Shown one piece after another: positions 48,814-59,000 of a stretch of DNA of 64,000 bases (within the stretch, counting starts at the first letter, position 1; each line of letters opens with the position of its first letter). The translations under genes and the position numbers were made by a program. Source of the DNA: Anisakis pegreffii (Eukaryota > Nematoda > Chromadorea > Rhabditida > Anisakidae). Below the pieces are notes generated by a model. It was given only the letters and a program-made list of their open reading frames with translations. It was not told the DNA's origin and ran no database searches. The stretch spans positions 124,001 to 188,000 of the forward strand of contig JAPYMA010000726.1 of assembly GCA_035041965.1 (NCBI GenBank), written 5' to 3'.

Positions 48814-51800
48814 GTGAGAAATCTGCCGAGAATCATTTTCGAGTTTCCTACAAAAACCATCAAAAACGGATCGACAGCATTTCATGCGTTAGATTTGACT
48901 TAAGCTTTTAGTTAGGCCGGATCACATCGGGCATTCACGCTTTTACATCGTTATCAGTCAAGGTGCTGAGGTGATATCTGATGATCATACGTAGATAGTT
49001 GTTTTGACTCAAAAATGTGGTCATCAATAAGTTATCTTTGCTTGAGTTATCTTTATTTTTGTGCTCATTCAGCACTGATGAGCAGCGAAGTTTCTGGTGA
49101 AAGTATTCGGCATCAAGTTTAGCTTTAGGATGAAATGATACAACTTTTGATGAAGTAACGATAATGATCAACACTGTCGATCTCAATGGTCATTTTCAAT
49201 TTGCTCGATTAGAGAGGGGGAAGGGGTTGAGGGGTTTGATAATTAAGTGAGGAGATGAGATATTTGAGTGAGTGGTCTGGAAGTCATTGTTTCTGGATCT
49301 GCTTAGATATTCGTAGCTATTTCAACCGCTTATCGATTCCAGAACCTTATGAAAAGCGCGCAAGCTTCGCCAACCAGTCACCGAGGATGTCCATCGTTGT
49401 GTTCATTGATAGGTGCTCCGGCTCGTCTCAGTCATACAATCATGGCAACTGCGCTACCGATGTTGGCATTGGAACGTATCGCTGCCACTGTATTTTGCAC
49501 AACTTACGAGAAGAATAAACAATTTCGATTACTTGGCTTTTTTCTGCTCTCATTACAGGTGACATACTCTTTTCATTGCCCCAAAACGTTTTTTATTCAT
49601 TTGTCTGCTCGCTGGCTCACTTATATCTGTTTAAATTGATGCTGATTCATGAAATTGAGCGGAAGAAATTTGCAGATTTACACTGGAAAACATTTGCGGA
49701 GGACATTTGCAGACTGTAAAGCATTGATTGTCATGATTCATTGACGCTGAGGAATCCTTTATAGGCTTTTGAAAGATAAAATTTCATTCTTGTTTCAGCT
49801 TATCATTTCATTAGCACGATTACCAATATTTCCGCTGTCATTTTTCTCAAATGCTCCACATCAAATCAAATACACAGATTTGCTGATGAATGACGACTCA
49901 TATGGTTGGACCATTATCCATGTCGGTCTTCAATTTGTTGCATTACTTGTATTCGTGATATTAAACCGCTACAATTTGCACATAATGGTTAGTCGCATGC
50001 TCTTCTGCATCTACTTTCATTTTCAATCGCAGTTTTCCGATTATTCTTCAAAGAGGAATCCGTGGACTTAATTTGGAGCTGTCGTTAATGTAGTTTGATA
50101 TTTACAATGTCTCGTCTGGTCACATCATCTTGCAGTCACTCTACACTGAAATTACCTTCACCTCTTGTGCTCCCTTTGACCATGGTTTTTTCGCAATGCC
50201 AATATCTCTACCGTTGAGTTGTTTGGAACTGAACAAATCAACGAGTACTCTTGTGTTTGAAGTTCAAATCAAGAATTTACTCCGGTCTTCAAGAGACCTA
50301 CTGTCAGAAATTCTTTGGCGGTATCAAGAGAATCATTTACTTGCGATCAAACAGACATTTCGAAGATATCGTCGCACCGTTACGATGAAAATTGAAGAAA
50401 ATCAAAATAATATGAGTTAGCAGCATGCTCGATTCCCCTCACGCATCCTCAGATCTGTTCCAGAAAGGGGTTTCTCCTCTTCTCCAATCAGAACCACTCC
50501 GGCACATGAACCCTTGATATTTCGAAGGATTTCGGTTGGAAGGATGAAACAACGAATGTCTTGTTGTGAACGTTGGCCAATGCATGTGAGCTTTAGAAAA
50601 TCGAAGTAAACTTGATGAAAATTGCAGCCGACGATACCTACAACATCAGCGTCATCGCTGGTCTCAGCACGTTATCAAATCAACGAAAATGTCAAAATAA
50701 CAAAATTCTTGTTTATATTATCAGCGATTCAAATCACCACATCGCTGTACTCAGCCTACAACAGATGGGCGACACTTGGTGAGTGCTAAACTTCCACCAA
50801 TGGGTTTGCCAGTCAGAATCTAAAAATGCTATGAAACGAACGTTTCGTAGAATGATTTTGACTGGTAAACTTATTATCGGCCCTTTCACTGCAAAGATAT
50901 TCCGATTTCTAGACCTCAAATTGTATACCGCAAAGCGTCTCTTCGATTCCCCTCTGGTATTCTCACATCCCTTCCATGATGGACTTTCCCCTTGGCAGAC
51001 CCCAAATTCTAATCGAAGTTACAATCAAAAACGCCGTTCACGATAGTAAAGAATGATCAGAAGCATTTGATTAGATTGTATTATTTATTTTACAATCAGT
51101 GAATTCATTCATTCATCTGACAATATCACCACAGAAGGTTGTTTTGTTTATTGCCTTAACGATATTCTCGCACTGAAAATAGCTTGAGCAAAAGTAATGC
51201 TCGATTTGAACAGTAAGCAAGATATGTTATCGCCGAAATGATTTGCGTAACTGAAGAGTCCATCTGATCCACGATAATCCGTTGTGGTTAAACGATCACC
51301 AATAGATCGTTTCGATGGTTAAATTGTTCAGTCAGTGATATATTTCAGGAGATCTTGAAAGCGATGACGATTTGGTAGCGTATTCAGCAGCGCATGATAC
51401 GAAATCCTCACCTGCCTTATTCATGTTACCTACAGCAATTGTTCTTCTTGGCGTTTTACTTCTTCAAGTTAGTCTACTTCTCCTTCTCCAAGTCGTTTTA
51501 CTTCAACTTCATCAGGAGTTCAGGAAGTCTCTCATTATATGACGCAATTTCAAGCTGAATCATTGTATTCACTAATTTTGACTGAAGTCATTTTTGTAGA
51601 ACTGCAAGAGCACTGTAGTTACATTGAGGATCACACGCTGACATTTATTGATGCGACCGTTTCGTTCTTCAAATATTGGAAGAGAGAAAATTCCCTGAAT
51701 TGAGTTTCAGAAAACAATCCGTGTGAACGCCGTAAAACTGCTACGGCTTGATCGAATCGCTCTATTCAAGGATTGTTGCTTGGCGCTACCGACTCGACGT

Positions 51801-51929
51801 TATCGTGTGCACGATTCCTCTGTGCTCGCCAATAACACTCAACAAAGTTATTTCGTCGCACTGGAGAAGCAGTGGGATCTGAAGTTACCAGTGGCTGCAC
51901 GAAAAGCCAACATTTCAGTGATTCACTAA
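48565..51929 (+). CDS. seven-helix chemoreceptor, nematode Srab/Sra-like family
   Basis: Six exons join with matching phases: 48565-48813, 49343-49558, 49799-49987, 50628-50778, 51349-51467 and 51711-51929, giving 380 aa. Nematode serpentine receptors of this group act in sensory cilia. Seen in order: a short N-terminus with Cys8 and an NTT glycosylation site, TM1 about 25-47, IHFNCRLLL, TM2, an extracellular CPSLC, TM3, the ER motif at 127-128 with YEK at 138-140, TM4, TM5, the RYQINEN motif at 233-239 (family pattern RYQxxEN), TM6, TM7 (FMLPTAIVLLGVLL), and a tail containing SYFVALEKQW. The loops and ER/YE/RYQxxEN landmarks fit Srab best, with Sre and Sra as alternatives. A TTTTCAG acceptor 9 nt before the ATG could be a trans-splice site. 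Nothing looks broken. Confidence 0.85.
49343..49558 (+). CDS. Srab-like receptor exon 2 (TM3, ER motif)
   Basis: The acceptor GATTCCAG|AAC and donor TTACAG|GTGACA are both phase 0 and enclose 72 codons. It encodes CPSLCSLIGAPARLSH and LPMLALERIAATVF with TTYEKNK, the hallmark third helix and second intracellular loop. Confidence 0.85.
49799..49987 (+). CDS. Srab-like receptor exon 3 (TM4-TM5)
   Basis: The acceptor TGTTTCAG|CTT and donor ATAATG|GTTAGT, phase 0, enclose 63 codons. It encodes LIISLARLPIFPLSFF, an extracellular loop, and WTIIHVGLQFVALLVFVILN followed by RYN. Confidence 0.85.
50628..50778 (+). CDS. Srab-like receptor exon 4 (RYQxxEN, TM6)
   Basis: The acceptor AAATTGCAG|CCG (phase 0) leads to PTIPTTSASSLVSARYQINE and VKITKFLFILSAIQITTSLY. 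The donor CTTG|GTGAGT is phase 1. The ORF visible at 50130-50420 falls in the intron before it. Confidence 0.85.
51349..51467 (+). CDS. Srab-like receptor exon 5 (TM7)
   Basis: The acceptor ATATTTCAG|GA is phase 1. The exon encodes an acidic extracellular loop (DLESDDDLVAY) and the seventh helix LFMLPTAIVLLGVLLLQ, with donor CAA|GTTAGT in phase 0. Confidence 0.8.
51711..51929 (+). CDS. Srab-like receptor exon 6 (cytoplasmic tail)
   Basis: The acceptor GAGTTTCAG|AAA is phase 0. The exon encodes a basic tail KTIRVNAVKLLRLD and the late motif SYFVALEKQWDLKL, ending with VIH and TAA at 51927-51929. A YF..L...W-like end is usual for these receptors. Confidence 0.75.
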   Translation, partial: KTIRVNAVKLLRLDRIALFKDCCLALPTRRYRVHDSSVLANNTQQSYFVALEKQWDLKLPVAARKANISVIH

Positions 51930-52497
51930 TTTTTCTGCATCAAACATATGAAATATGAAAGCAAAATTTTACGACGATATTCACAATGAGGAGTATAAAG
52001 ATTTTCAAAATTAGCACAGTTAGTATCGTGTGCAGTCAACCTCGTTTGATATGCATCAAAAACTCTTGATAGGAGCAATCTGCATCTTCAATTGATTTAG
52101 CTTGAAGTGGGTGAACACGAAGAGGTGAACAAAGATATTGTTCAAGTATAATTTCTGGTGTTCTGCTCGTTCGATGGATTCATAGTCCAATTCACCATTT
52201 CATGTCGTATAGTGTGGTCAGTGCCATTAATCTCTAACAGCATACTGATTGTATGATGAATGCTCACAATCAGATGAAATTGTTGCTAACTTTCACCATT
52301 TTCGTTGCTAAGAAGCTATTGAAGCAAAATTCGGTTCGGCTAATTCTAGGCAAATTGAGAGCACGGCATACTTCCGTTATGATGCGTTCAAACAATACGT
52401 CAAGATGAAATATGAGGACAAAGGATGCCTTATGTGCAAATCTCTATTTATTTTGTCAGTTTGTTACTAATCACAATCTCTACTAGTGTTCTTCGCG

Positions 52498-52650
52498 AAG
52501 CCAAGTCCCTGTTGGGTAACCCATTTCCCGGCGTCAATTTTGCTCCCCGACCGTTTTGTCCGGGTCCCATACCCCTCCCCGTTCACTCGGTGCTCCCCGA
52601 TGAGGTCCCTTCCGCATCCACTAAAGTTTCCCGAGGAACACTAATCTCTA
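52498..52650 (+). other. C-rich compositional island
   Basis: About 150 bases are rich in CCCCG and CCCG runs, in strong contrast to the AT-rich flanks. A + strand frame of 110 codons (52425-52757) passes through it and encodes a proline-rich stretch (PFPGVNFAPRPFCPGPIPLP). No family is recognised. It could be an exon of an unseen gene, a transposon fragment or a regulatory island. Confidence 0.4.
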
Positions 52651-53183
52651 ATGATCTCCATTCATCTTATTGGCTTTTAATGCTGATGCTGTATTTCAAA
52701 TGTCAGAGTTTTGTTATTTGTGTATTTTTTATCGATATTTTCAACACTATCGAATAAACCGTTTGATCAGTGTGGTAGCTCATCGACCGAATTGCATCAG
52801 GATATCATGCTGCGTAAATTATATCAACTAACGCTTAATACGTCAAAAGCATGATTAACGCATAATTCGCAACCACTTCAGCTAACGAAATTCTCCATCC
52901 CGATCACATGAGTCATGAAATTGAAGTTCATTTGTTTCTATATTGATGGATCCAATATGCTGAAACATACGAACTCTTCTGATGTATAGCCCAACTATGA
53001 ATTCGAATATCTTTGCAAAATGACATCGAATTTCGGCGTATATCCACAACTGAATGAGTTTATTCAGTTCTTCATTGAAAAATGAGGAACCGTCAAGGCT
53101 ACGATTTTTTATCACCAACAATCGAAATATGAGACTGGTTCATTGAACTTTTATGGTTTACTTTATGAAAAAGAACTTCGCAG

Positions 53184-55671
53184 ATGAATAAAAGCCTCAA
53201 AAGGGTTTCGGCCTTCTTCCAATCACAAAGGGTTTCGGCTCGTGTGATTTATAATATGCTCTCAGAGAGCAAAACGACTTTCAGCAACCATCTGTCTGCT
53301 TTGTATGCCGTTTATTTATTCATACAGTTGCTTATTTCGATTTTTTTCTTCATTCGGTCAACTGCAGGTTTTGGAGTGAGCATCACATCCTCGACTCTTC
53401 TAAATTATGAGGGAATGGTACTTTGGTGAAGATGGTCTAATGGTCTGAGACTATTCTTTTATATTGTAGACGATAAATTCGATGCATGTGATATCAGGGA
53501 AGAGAAATGCTGTAGAGAACTGGGCGAGTTATCTTTAATGCTAAAGAGAACTATGCAAGCTATCTTTTGTAGTGCGAGTTCTCTTTTGCATTGAAGAACT
53601 GTGCGAGTTCTCCTTTGCATTGAAGAACTGTGCGAGTTCTCCTTTGCATTGAAGAACTGTGCGAGTTCTCTTCAATGCTAAAGAGAACTATGCAAGCTCT
53701 CTTTTGCATTGAAGAACTGTGCGAGTTCTCCTTTGCATTGAAGAACTGTGCGAGTTCTCTTTTGCATTGAAGAACTGTGCGAGTTCTCTTCAATGCTAAA
53801 GGGAACGATGCAAGCTCTCTTTTGCATTGAAGAACTGTGCGAGTTCTCCTTTGCATTGAAGAACTGTGCGAGTTCTCTTCAATGCTAAAGACAACTATGC
53901 AAGCTCTCTTTTACATAGAAGCGAGTTAACTTCAGGAGTACCACATCAACACCACATAGTATCAATGTGATGAGAAACTTATGAGATTCTGGTATTCTCA
54001 TATTTTTGAGATAACTGCGAATGATCAAAATTCCTCACCTATAGGAAATCTATTTTGGATCAGCATATCTGGTGGATTTGAGTGAATCATTCCCTGATAA
54101 TCGAATTCTTAGACACTACTATGAGGATGTACTGGACAAATACATAGTAAACAGAGTGATCCATGATGGATCAATGACCAAATATCTGAAGTTATCCTGA
54201 TTTTCTTATCACAACTCCATATAGACCATGCATTATTCTTATGATTCGTTCTGTGCTTTATCTTCTTTGTAAAGCTGTTTTCTTCATTACCTTTGCATAC
54301 CCACACAAGACAGTATGTTCGACTGAAATTCTGTAAGAATTCTCGACAACCGTTTTCATCATTAACCAACTGAACGTGTGTCAGATAATAAACAGAAAAT
54401 TGATCAGTCTTGGTCCATAACTACTTGGGAAGGTTTATTCATTCCATTCACTCTATTCACTGCTTTCATAATATTTCTCAATATTTGAGTGTTTTATTGT
54501 TAAACCTCTGTGGAATGAAACCTATTATTATGTGGGCATTGAACTGCATCAGAAGCAACACAAATCCATTAAAAACTCATTCAATACAATGCTCTTTTTT
54601 AACCCCAGGAAACTTTTGATTATGACTTTTCACTCTACTTTTTTGCTATGCAGTTTAATGAATAAGGAAATGCTCTTATTCAAAATAAATGATTATCACT
54701 GCATTGTGTATTCTATTCATGCTTCAGTTTGTCTGCATAGGGAACTTATTGAGCGAAGCCTTGAAATCCGCTTCGTGTTTCATTATTAGTTAAATCAGAA
54801 TGAATGATCATTTGAGACGTCCTTTTCATTTGATGTTATGTTCCTCTCATTGACATTCACTGGAAACATTGCTCTTCAACATTATTCTCAATATTTGCAT
54901 TTTCATTGACCTCGCACATTTTCTTTCGATTCATTACTTACTATTGATAAGGAACAATTTGCTTTTTTTTTCTAAATCGTAAATTGATCACTGGATGCAA
55001 TATATCTGCACGTTTCGCATTGAATCCGTTCGCCTCAATCAACTAATCTGTTCCTACGTAATATAAGTCGTACCCATATTTATGCTAATCCCACTCGTTA
55101 CCTATATATTACAGCACTAATCGACTATTAGTGATTCTGCAACGATAGTCTCTGTAAGAGAACCGTAATTACTTATTTCTTCCGAGAGGGTCTTCAAGAA
55201 TGTGATGATCAATTTATTATGTCAAATTCAAAGACACAATAATAATCTCAAGCTTACTGGAATGAATGAACGACTGAACGTTTTCTTAAAAATCATTGTG
55301 AAGTGTTTTTGTCTCTAGCATTTCTAGATTAACCCTAATTCCATGGTTTAGTCACCGTTTGCCATATCGTTCCAGTGTTATTTTCGGATAATCTTGAGGA
55401 GTGGCATACGTTTCCTAATGCAAATGATTATTTCGAAACTGTGGCCAGTAGAAAACTTATGGCGAGTTCTCTGAACGGATGGATTTGTTTGTGTCCAAAA
55501 CATTTGGTTTTAGGACTTTAACATTTGCACACCTGAATTTTTTTTCCATTTTGCAGTCTTTGCGCGAGTTATCATCTGATATTACCAGTAAGCAAAAAAC
55601 GATTAGATGAATTCGGTTTTTACTCGATCAGTCTGAACCGGCCAACGGTTTACTCGAAGCGTCGCAAATAA
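53184..55671 (+). CDS. candidate small membrane protein, three exons (unrecognised)
   Basis: The exons 53184-53367, 55376-55490 and 55557-55671 join in phase to 137 codons plus stop. The ATG follows directly on an acceptor (ACTTCGCAG|ATG), which would suit a trans-spliced start. The first exon is basic (NKSLKRVSAFFQSQRVSARV) and then has one hydrophobic helix YAVYLFIQLLISIFFFI. The second encodes LEEWHTFPNANDYFETVASR, and the third ends in SKKRLDEFGFYSISLNRPTV and KRRK. The second intron is only 66 nt with a weak TT|GTGTCC donor. I do not recognise the family. The exons look protein-like, but each is short enough to be chance. Confidence 0.35.
53525..53937 (+). repeat. hairpin-forming minisatellite, 29-bp and 31-bp units
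   Basis: Two related unit types alternate. Type A (29 bp, core TTGCATTGAAGAACTGTGCG then AGTTCTC) occurs about eight times. Type B (about 31 bp, core AATGCTAAAGAGAACTATGC then AAGCTCTC) occurs four times. The order is B, a degenerate unit, AAA, B, AAA, B, AA, B. Where A meets B, GCATTGAAGAACT can pair with AGTTCtcTTCAATGC. The minus strand shows an artificial 98-codon frame because of the repeat. It sits in the large intron of the 53184-55671 candidate gene. Confidence 0.95.
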
Positions 55672-55774
55672 ATTTGACTGTCTAGATCATTTCATACGCT
55701 TTTTGCCGTCGGTATATTTGTAGTAATTACTTTACTGGTACATAAAATTGAGCTAAAATACAATAGCGTTTGAA

Positions 55775-56049
55775 GATTCGGTGGTGATCTCGAACCAGTT
55801 CTTTTTGAAATTTCGGTGGTGTTTACATTCGGCGCAAACAAAAAAGTTACCAGTTCCAAAGCGCGTGAGCGACTAATATTGATACTGCTGTATATAATCG
55901 GCTTAGGTCTTGTTATGAAGATGATAGGAGATTTCGTTACACGAATTCATATTCATCGATGGATTACTTGTTCTTCTCTCCATAATTCTGGTGTACCTGT
56001 ATAAATGTCGTAGTAACAACCACATTCTGCAATCATTTAACAAAGCCAG
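55775..56049 (+). other. unresolved exon-like region with hydrophobic frames
   Basis: One frame encodes GGDLEPVLFEIS and then KARERLILILLYIIGLGLVM. A second, overlapping frame further on encodes FIDGLLVLLSIILVYLYKC and NNHILQSFNKA, ending at a good donor (GCCAG|GTTAGT after 56049). Both look like membrane segments. I could not find a splice path of reasonable intron length that joins them, so a frame-shifted remnant is possible. Confidence 0.3.
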
Positions 56050-59000
56050 GTTAGTGTCATTCTTTTGCAAGTCTCAAATTACATTTTCCGACATGAACGA
56101 TACATTTGCTAGTCATAGAGACGTTCCACTCGAATTCCAGTGATCAAACGTGGAATTTGCTTCAAGCAGTTTGAATTGGGCAATAATTTGGTTTATAAGC
56201 AGCAAAATTATCATCAAACCAAATGATATTTCAGTTCTTTTGACTGCATCAAAAATTTAAGTGATTCTCAACTATATTGCGATGGATCCACTTTGTCGAC
56301 TGATTGTGAGAAATTTTTTCGTTTATTATGAAAAGAAGAACGAATTCAAAACCTGGCAGAGTTTGAAATTCATCCGATATCGTATAGTTTGAGGTAGTCA
56401 ATCCGATATCTTATAACTTCCGAAATAATTAACATTTCGAGGTAAAATAAGAAACATCTCTTACGTAATAATGCAGTTTGACAAGTCCTGGAAACGGTAA
56501 ATTTCTTAGAAATTTTAAAATTCTTAGATGTAGAAGAATATATTTGTTTATAGCTGATCTTGTCCTAAAATAATTGACTCATAGTCATTCTCAAGGAGGA
56601 TTGTAATCACTTGAGTTGCAGTCAGTCATTTCAGTAATTGAATATATGGTACTCGAGCGAATGAAATTTCATCAACGTTGAGCATCATCTTGCCAACGAT
56701 ACGACGCCTCCTAATCCGATATAAATCCGAACGAGAGCCCTTTAGACGGTCCATATTAGTTGTTTAGACGGTCCATACTAGTTTTGGTTGCGTTGAAGTG
56801 CCATTGAAACATCCTCATTAGAAGTGAACATTCCCTTTATGTTCAGTTATCACGCATTGAGCGATGCATGCGCTCATATTGTTGCAAGCAATCGACCAAA
56901 TCCCACATATGAAATTCCTCGCTTGCGATTCTCAGATTTGTGGTTTAATTCATTCTCATTTAAGTCCAAAAATGTCCTTTCTGAGAATCCTCCACTTGAA
57001 TATAAACGAATGCATGACTGATTTTCAGCCCTAGGGCATATTCGTATACGGTTGGATGCATTTCTTTCATGAATTAATATAAATGGAAATTCGATTATCC
57101 AAGCAACTGAGTTTCTCCACAAATGAATTGCTTCTGTTGCACTAATCACTAACTGCCGTCATTTTCGCTTGCGTGCATCACCACAATGTATCCATATTGC
57201 ACAACGGCAACTGAATTGAGCGAATTTTGCGATTGAATGCTCTGTTCGGGCAGATGGCGCTCACCGAGGAAATCACCTTGATGTGGTTAGACCACAAGCG
57301 ATTCTCTTTGATAACCATGAATTATCCAGTGAAATAACTATGAATTATCTCACCATTTCAGGTTCCATTGAATTTTGTCACTTTTTTCGTTTCAGTTGCA
57401 ATTTCCAGTCACGCTCTGTGCATTTGGTTCTTGGAAATATTTTTCTGAGGAAGTTATACTTTAAAACTGCTAAAGTTTGTGCAGAATGCAGTTTTCTGCT
57501 CAGAAGATCACTTCCTGAATTGAGATCATGTTCATGAGATTGCCCAAGTATATTAGATTCTGTTTTTCCGTATTTGGCCTCAGGAATACTTACGATCAAC
57601 ACGTAATCATCTATGAACAAATTGGTGAGGTGTCAGCTTGTTGCTCGAAAATTTCTTTCAATATTAGGATCATATGAGCATACATCAATCAGCAGATAAC
57701 TGTAGTACTAACCGCAGCCCTTGTGAATCTCGGATTAGAATCTTCTCATAGGTATTGCAAACGCATGCGATGTGAACATCCTTCAGAAAGAAATTAATAA
57801 TGCGACTGGAATAGTTTAAGATTCAACAAAATTTTGATCACAAATTTTGATCTGAGAACCAAATAGAAGGATTTTGCAAAAATAGCCAGGAACAGTATTC
57901 GAAACACTGGACAGTATTCAAAATACTGGATGGTCATGGCACTAATCGTAAGTGTACGATGACCCTTTTTGTAAGAGCCGATCGCATTCCCACACGAAGA
58001 AATTCTTATTGTAATGATTCATCTAAAACTAGCCCTTATTGTTATGTATCTTTGAATGCCACATGTTTACATTGTCCAATATTTCCTATGTGAATTTCTG
58101 ATTTTGAATAGTACGTTAAAAACACTCACGATTAGTATCTATCATGTGTAAACGAATATTTCAATGCAGTTTTTGGGCTCATTCAAGCGGACATCACCGT
58201 CTGTTCGCATTCAGAAATCGCTTCTTATTTCTGCATTGATAGTGAATATCTCGGAAGCGCTCTGAACCTTAATTTTTTTCACTTCACCTCTTATGAACAA
58301 TCGGCGAGTATATGAGTGCTGAGTGTGTTTCACTGCTGGAAGCGCATTCATTGTTTCTGTTTGTTCAAAAATATTTTCAATTTACCTAACACTCATTGTC
58401 AAAACTGACTTAAGTGTAGCAGTTCAGTTGCCTTGTTTGTCCTACAATAATTTCATCCAGAGGTCAAAAACAGCGGCATTCATACTTCGAGACAAGGACA
58501 GAAAATATTCAGAGTTCAGTTCAAGATGGTTACTTGCTTCCTATTGAACAGTCCTATTTTATTCGGTTGCACTCAAGAGTTGATATAGCACAATACGTTT
58601 TTGAATTCCAGTGCATTAAGACCGTGGGAGAAGGTTTAATTTATAATTTGAAATTAACTGCGATTTCGCATTCCATTGAAAGCACTCAACTCCTTCTTTA
58701 ACCTATTATTAGGTAAGTTTAAAATCTTTTTTTCCTCTTCAGCTGCCTCTTATCTTAAGCGATTACTTGTTCGAATCGAAGTAATTTGTTGAAGTTCTCA
58801 AATTCATTTGAAGTTGTTTTAGTTGCTCCACACTACTCACTCATAATCCTTCCATTATTTGCTATCCGCTTCTCAAATTTCTGATTAAATATTCTATTTG
58901 TTCAGCAGTTTGTGCATAAGCATTAGTACAAGTGAATAAGAGATGATGATGTTGTATTCATGAGCATCAATAAAGTATGAACAGCTTTGTAAACAACGTA

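Noticed and set aside
50130..50420. 96-codon frame containing RYQENHLLAI, resembling RYQxxEN
   Set aside because: The true RYQINEN exon is at 50628-50778 with matching phases. This frame falls in the intron before it.
53560..53856. Minus-strand 98-codon frame with repeated TRTVLQCKRELAQF-like units
   Set aside because: It is a translation of the minisatellite, open only because the repeat lacks stops in that frame.
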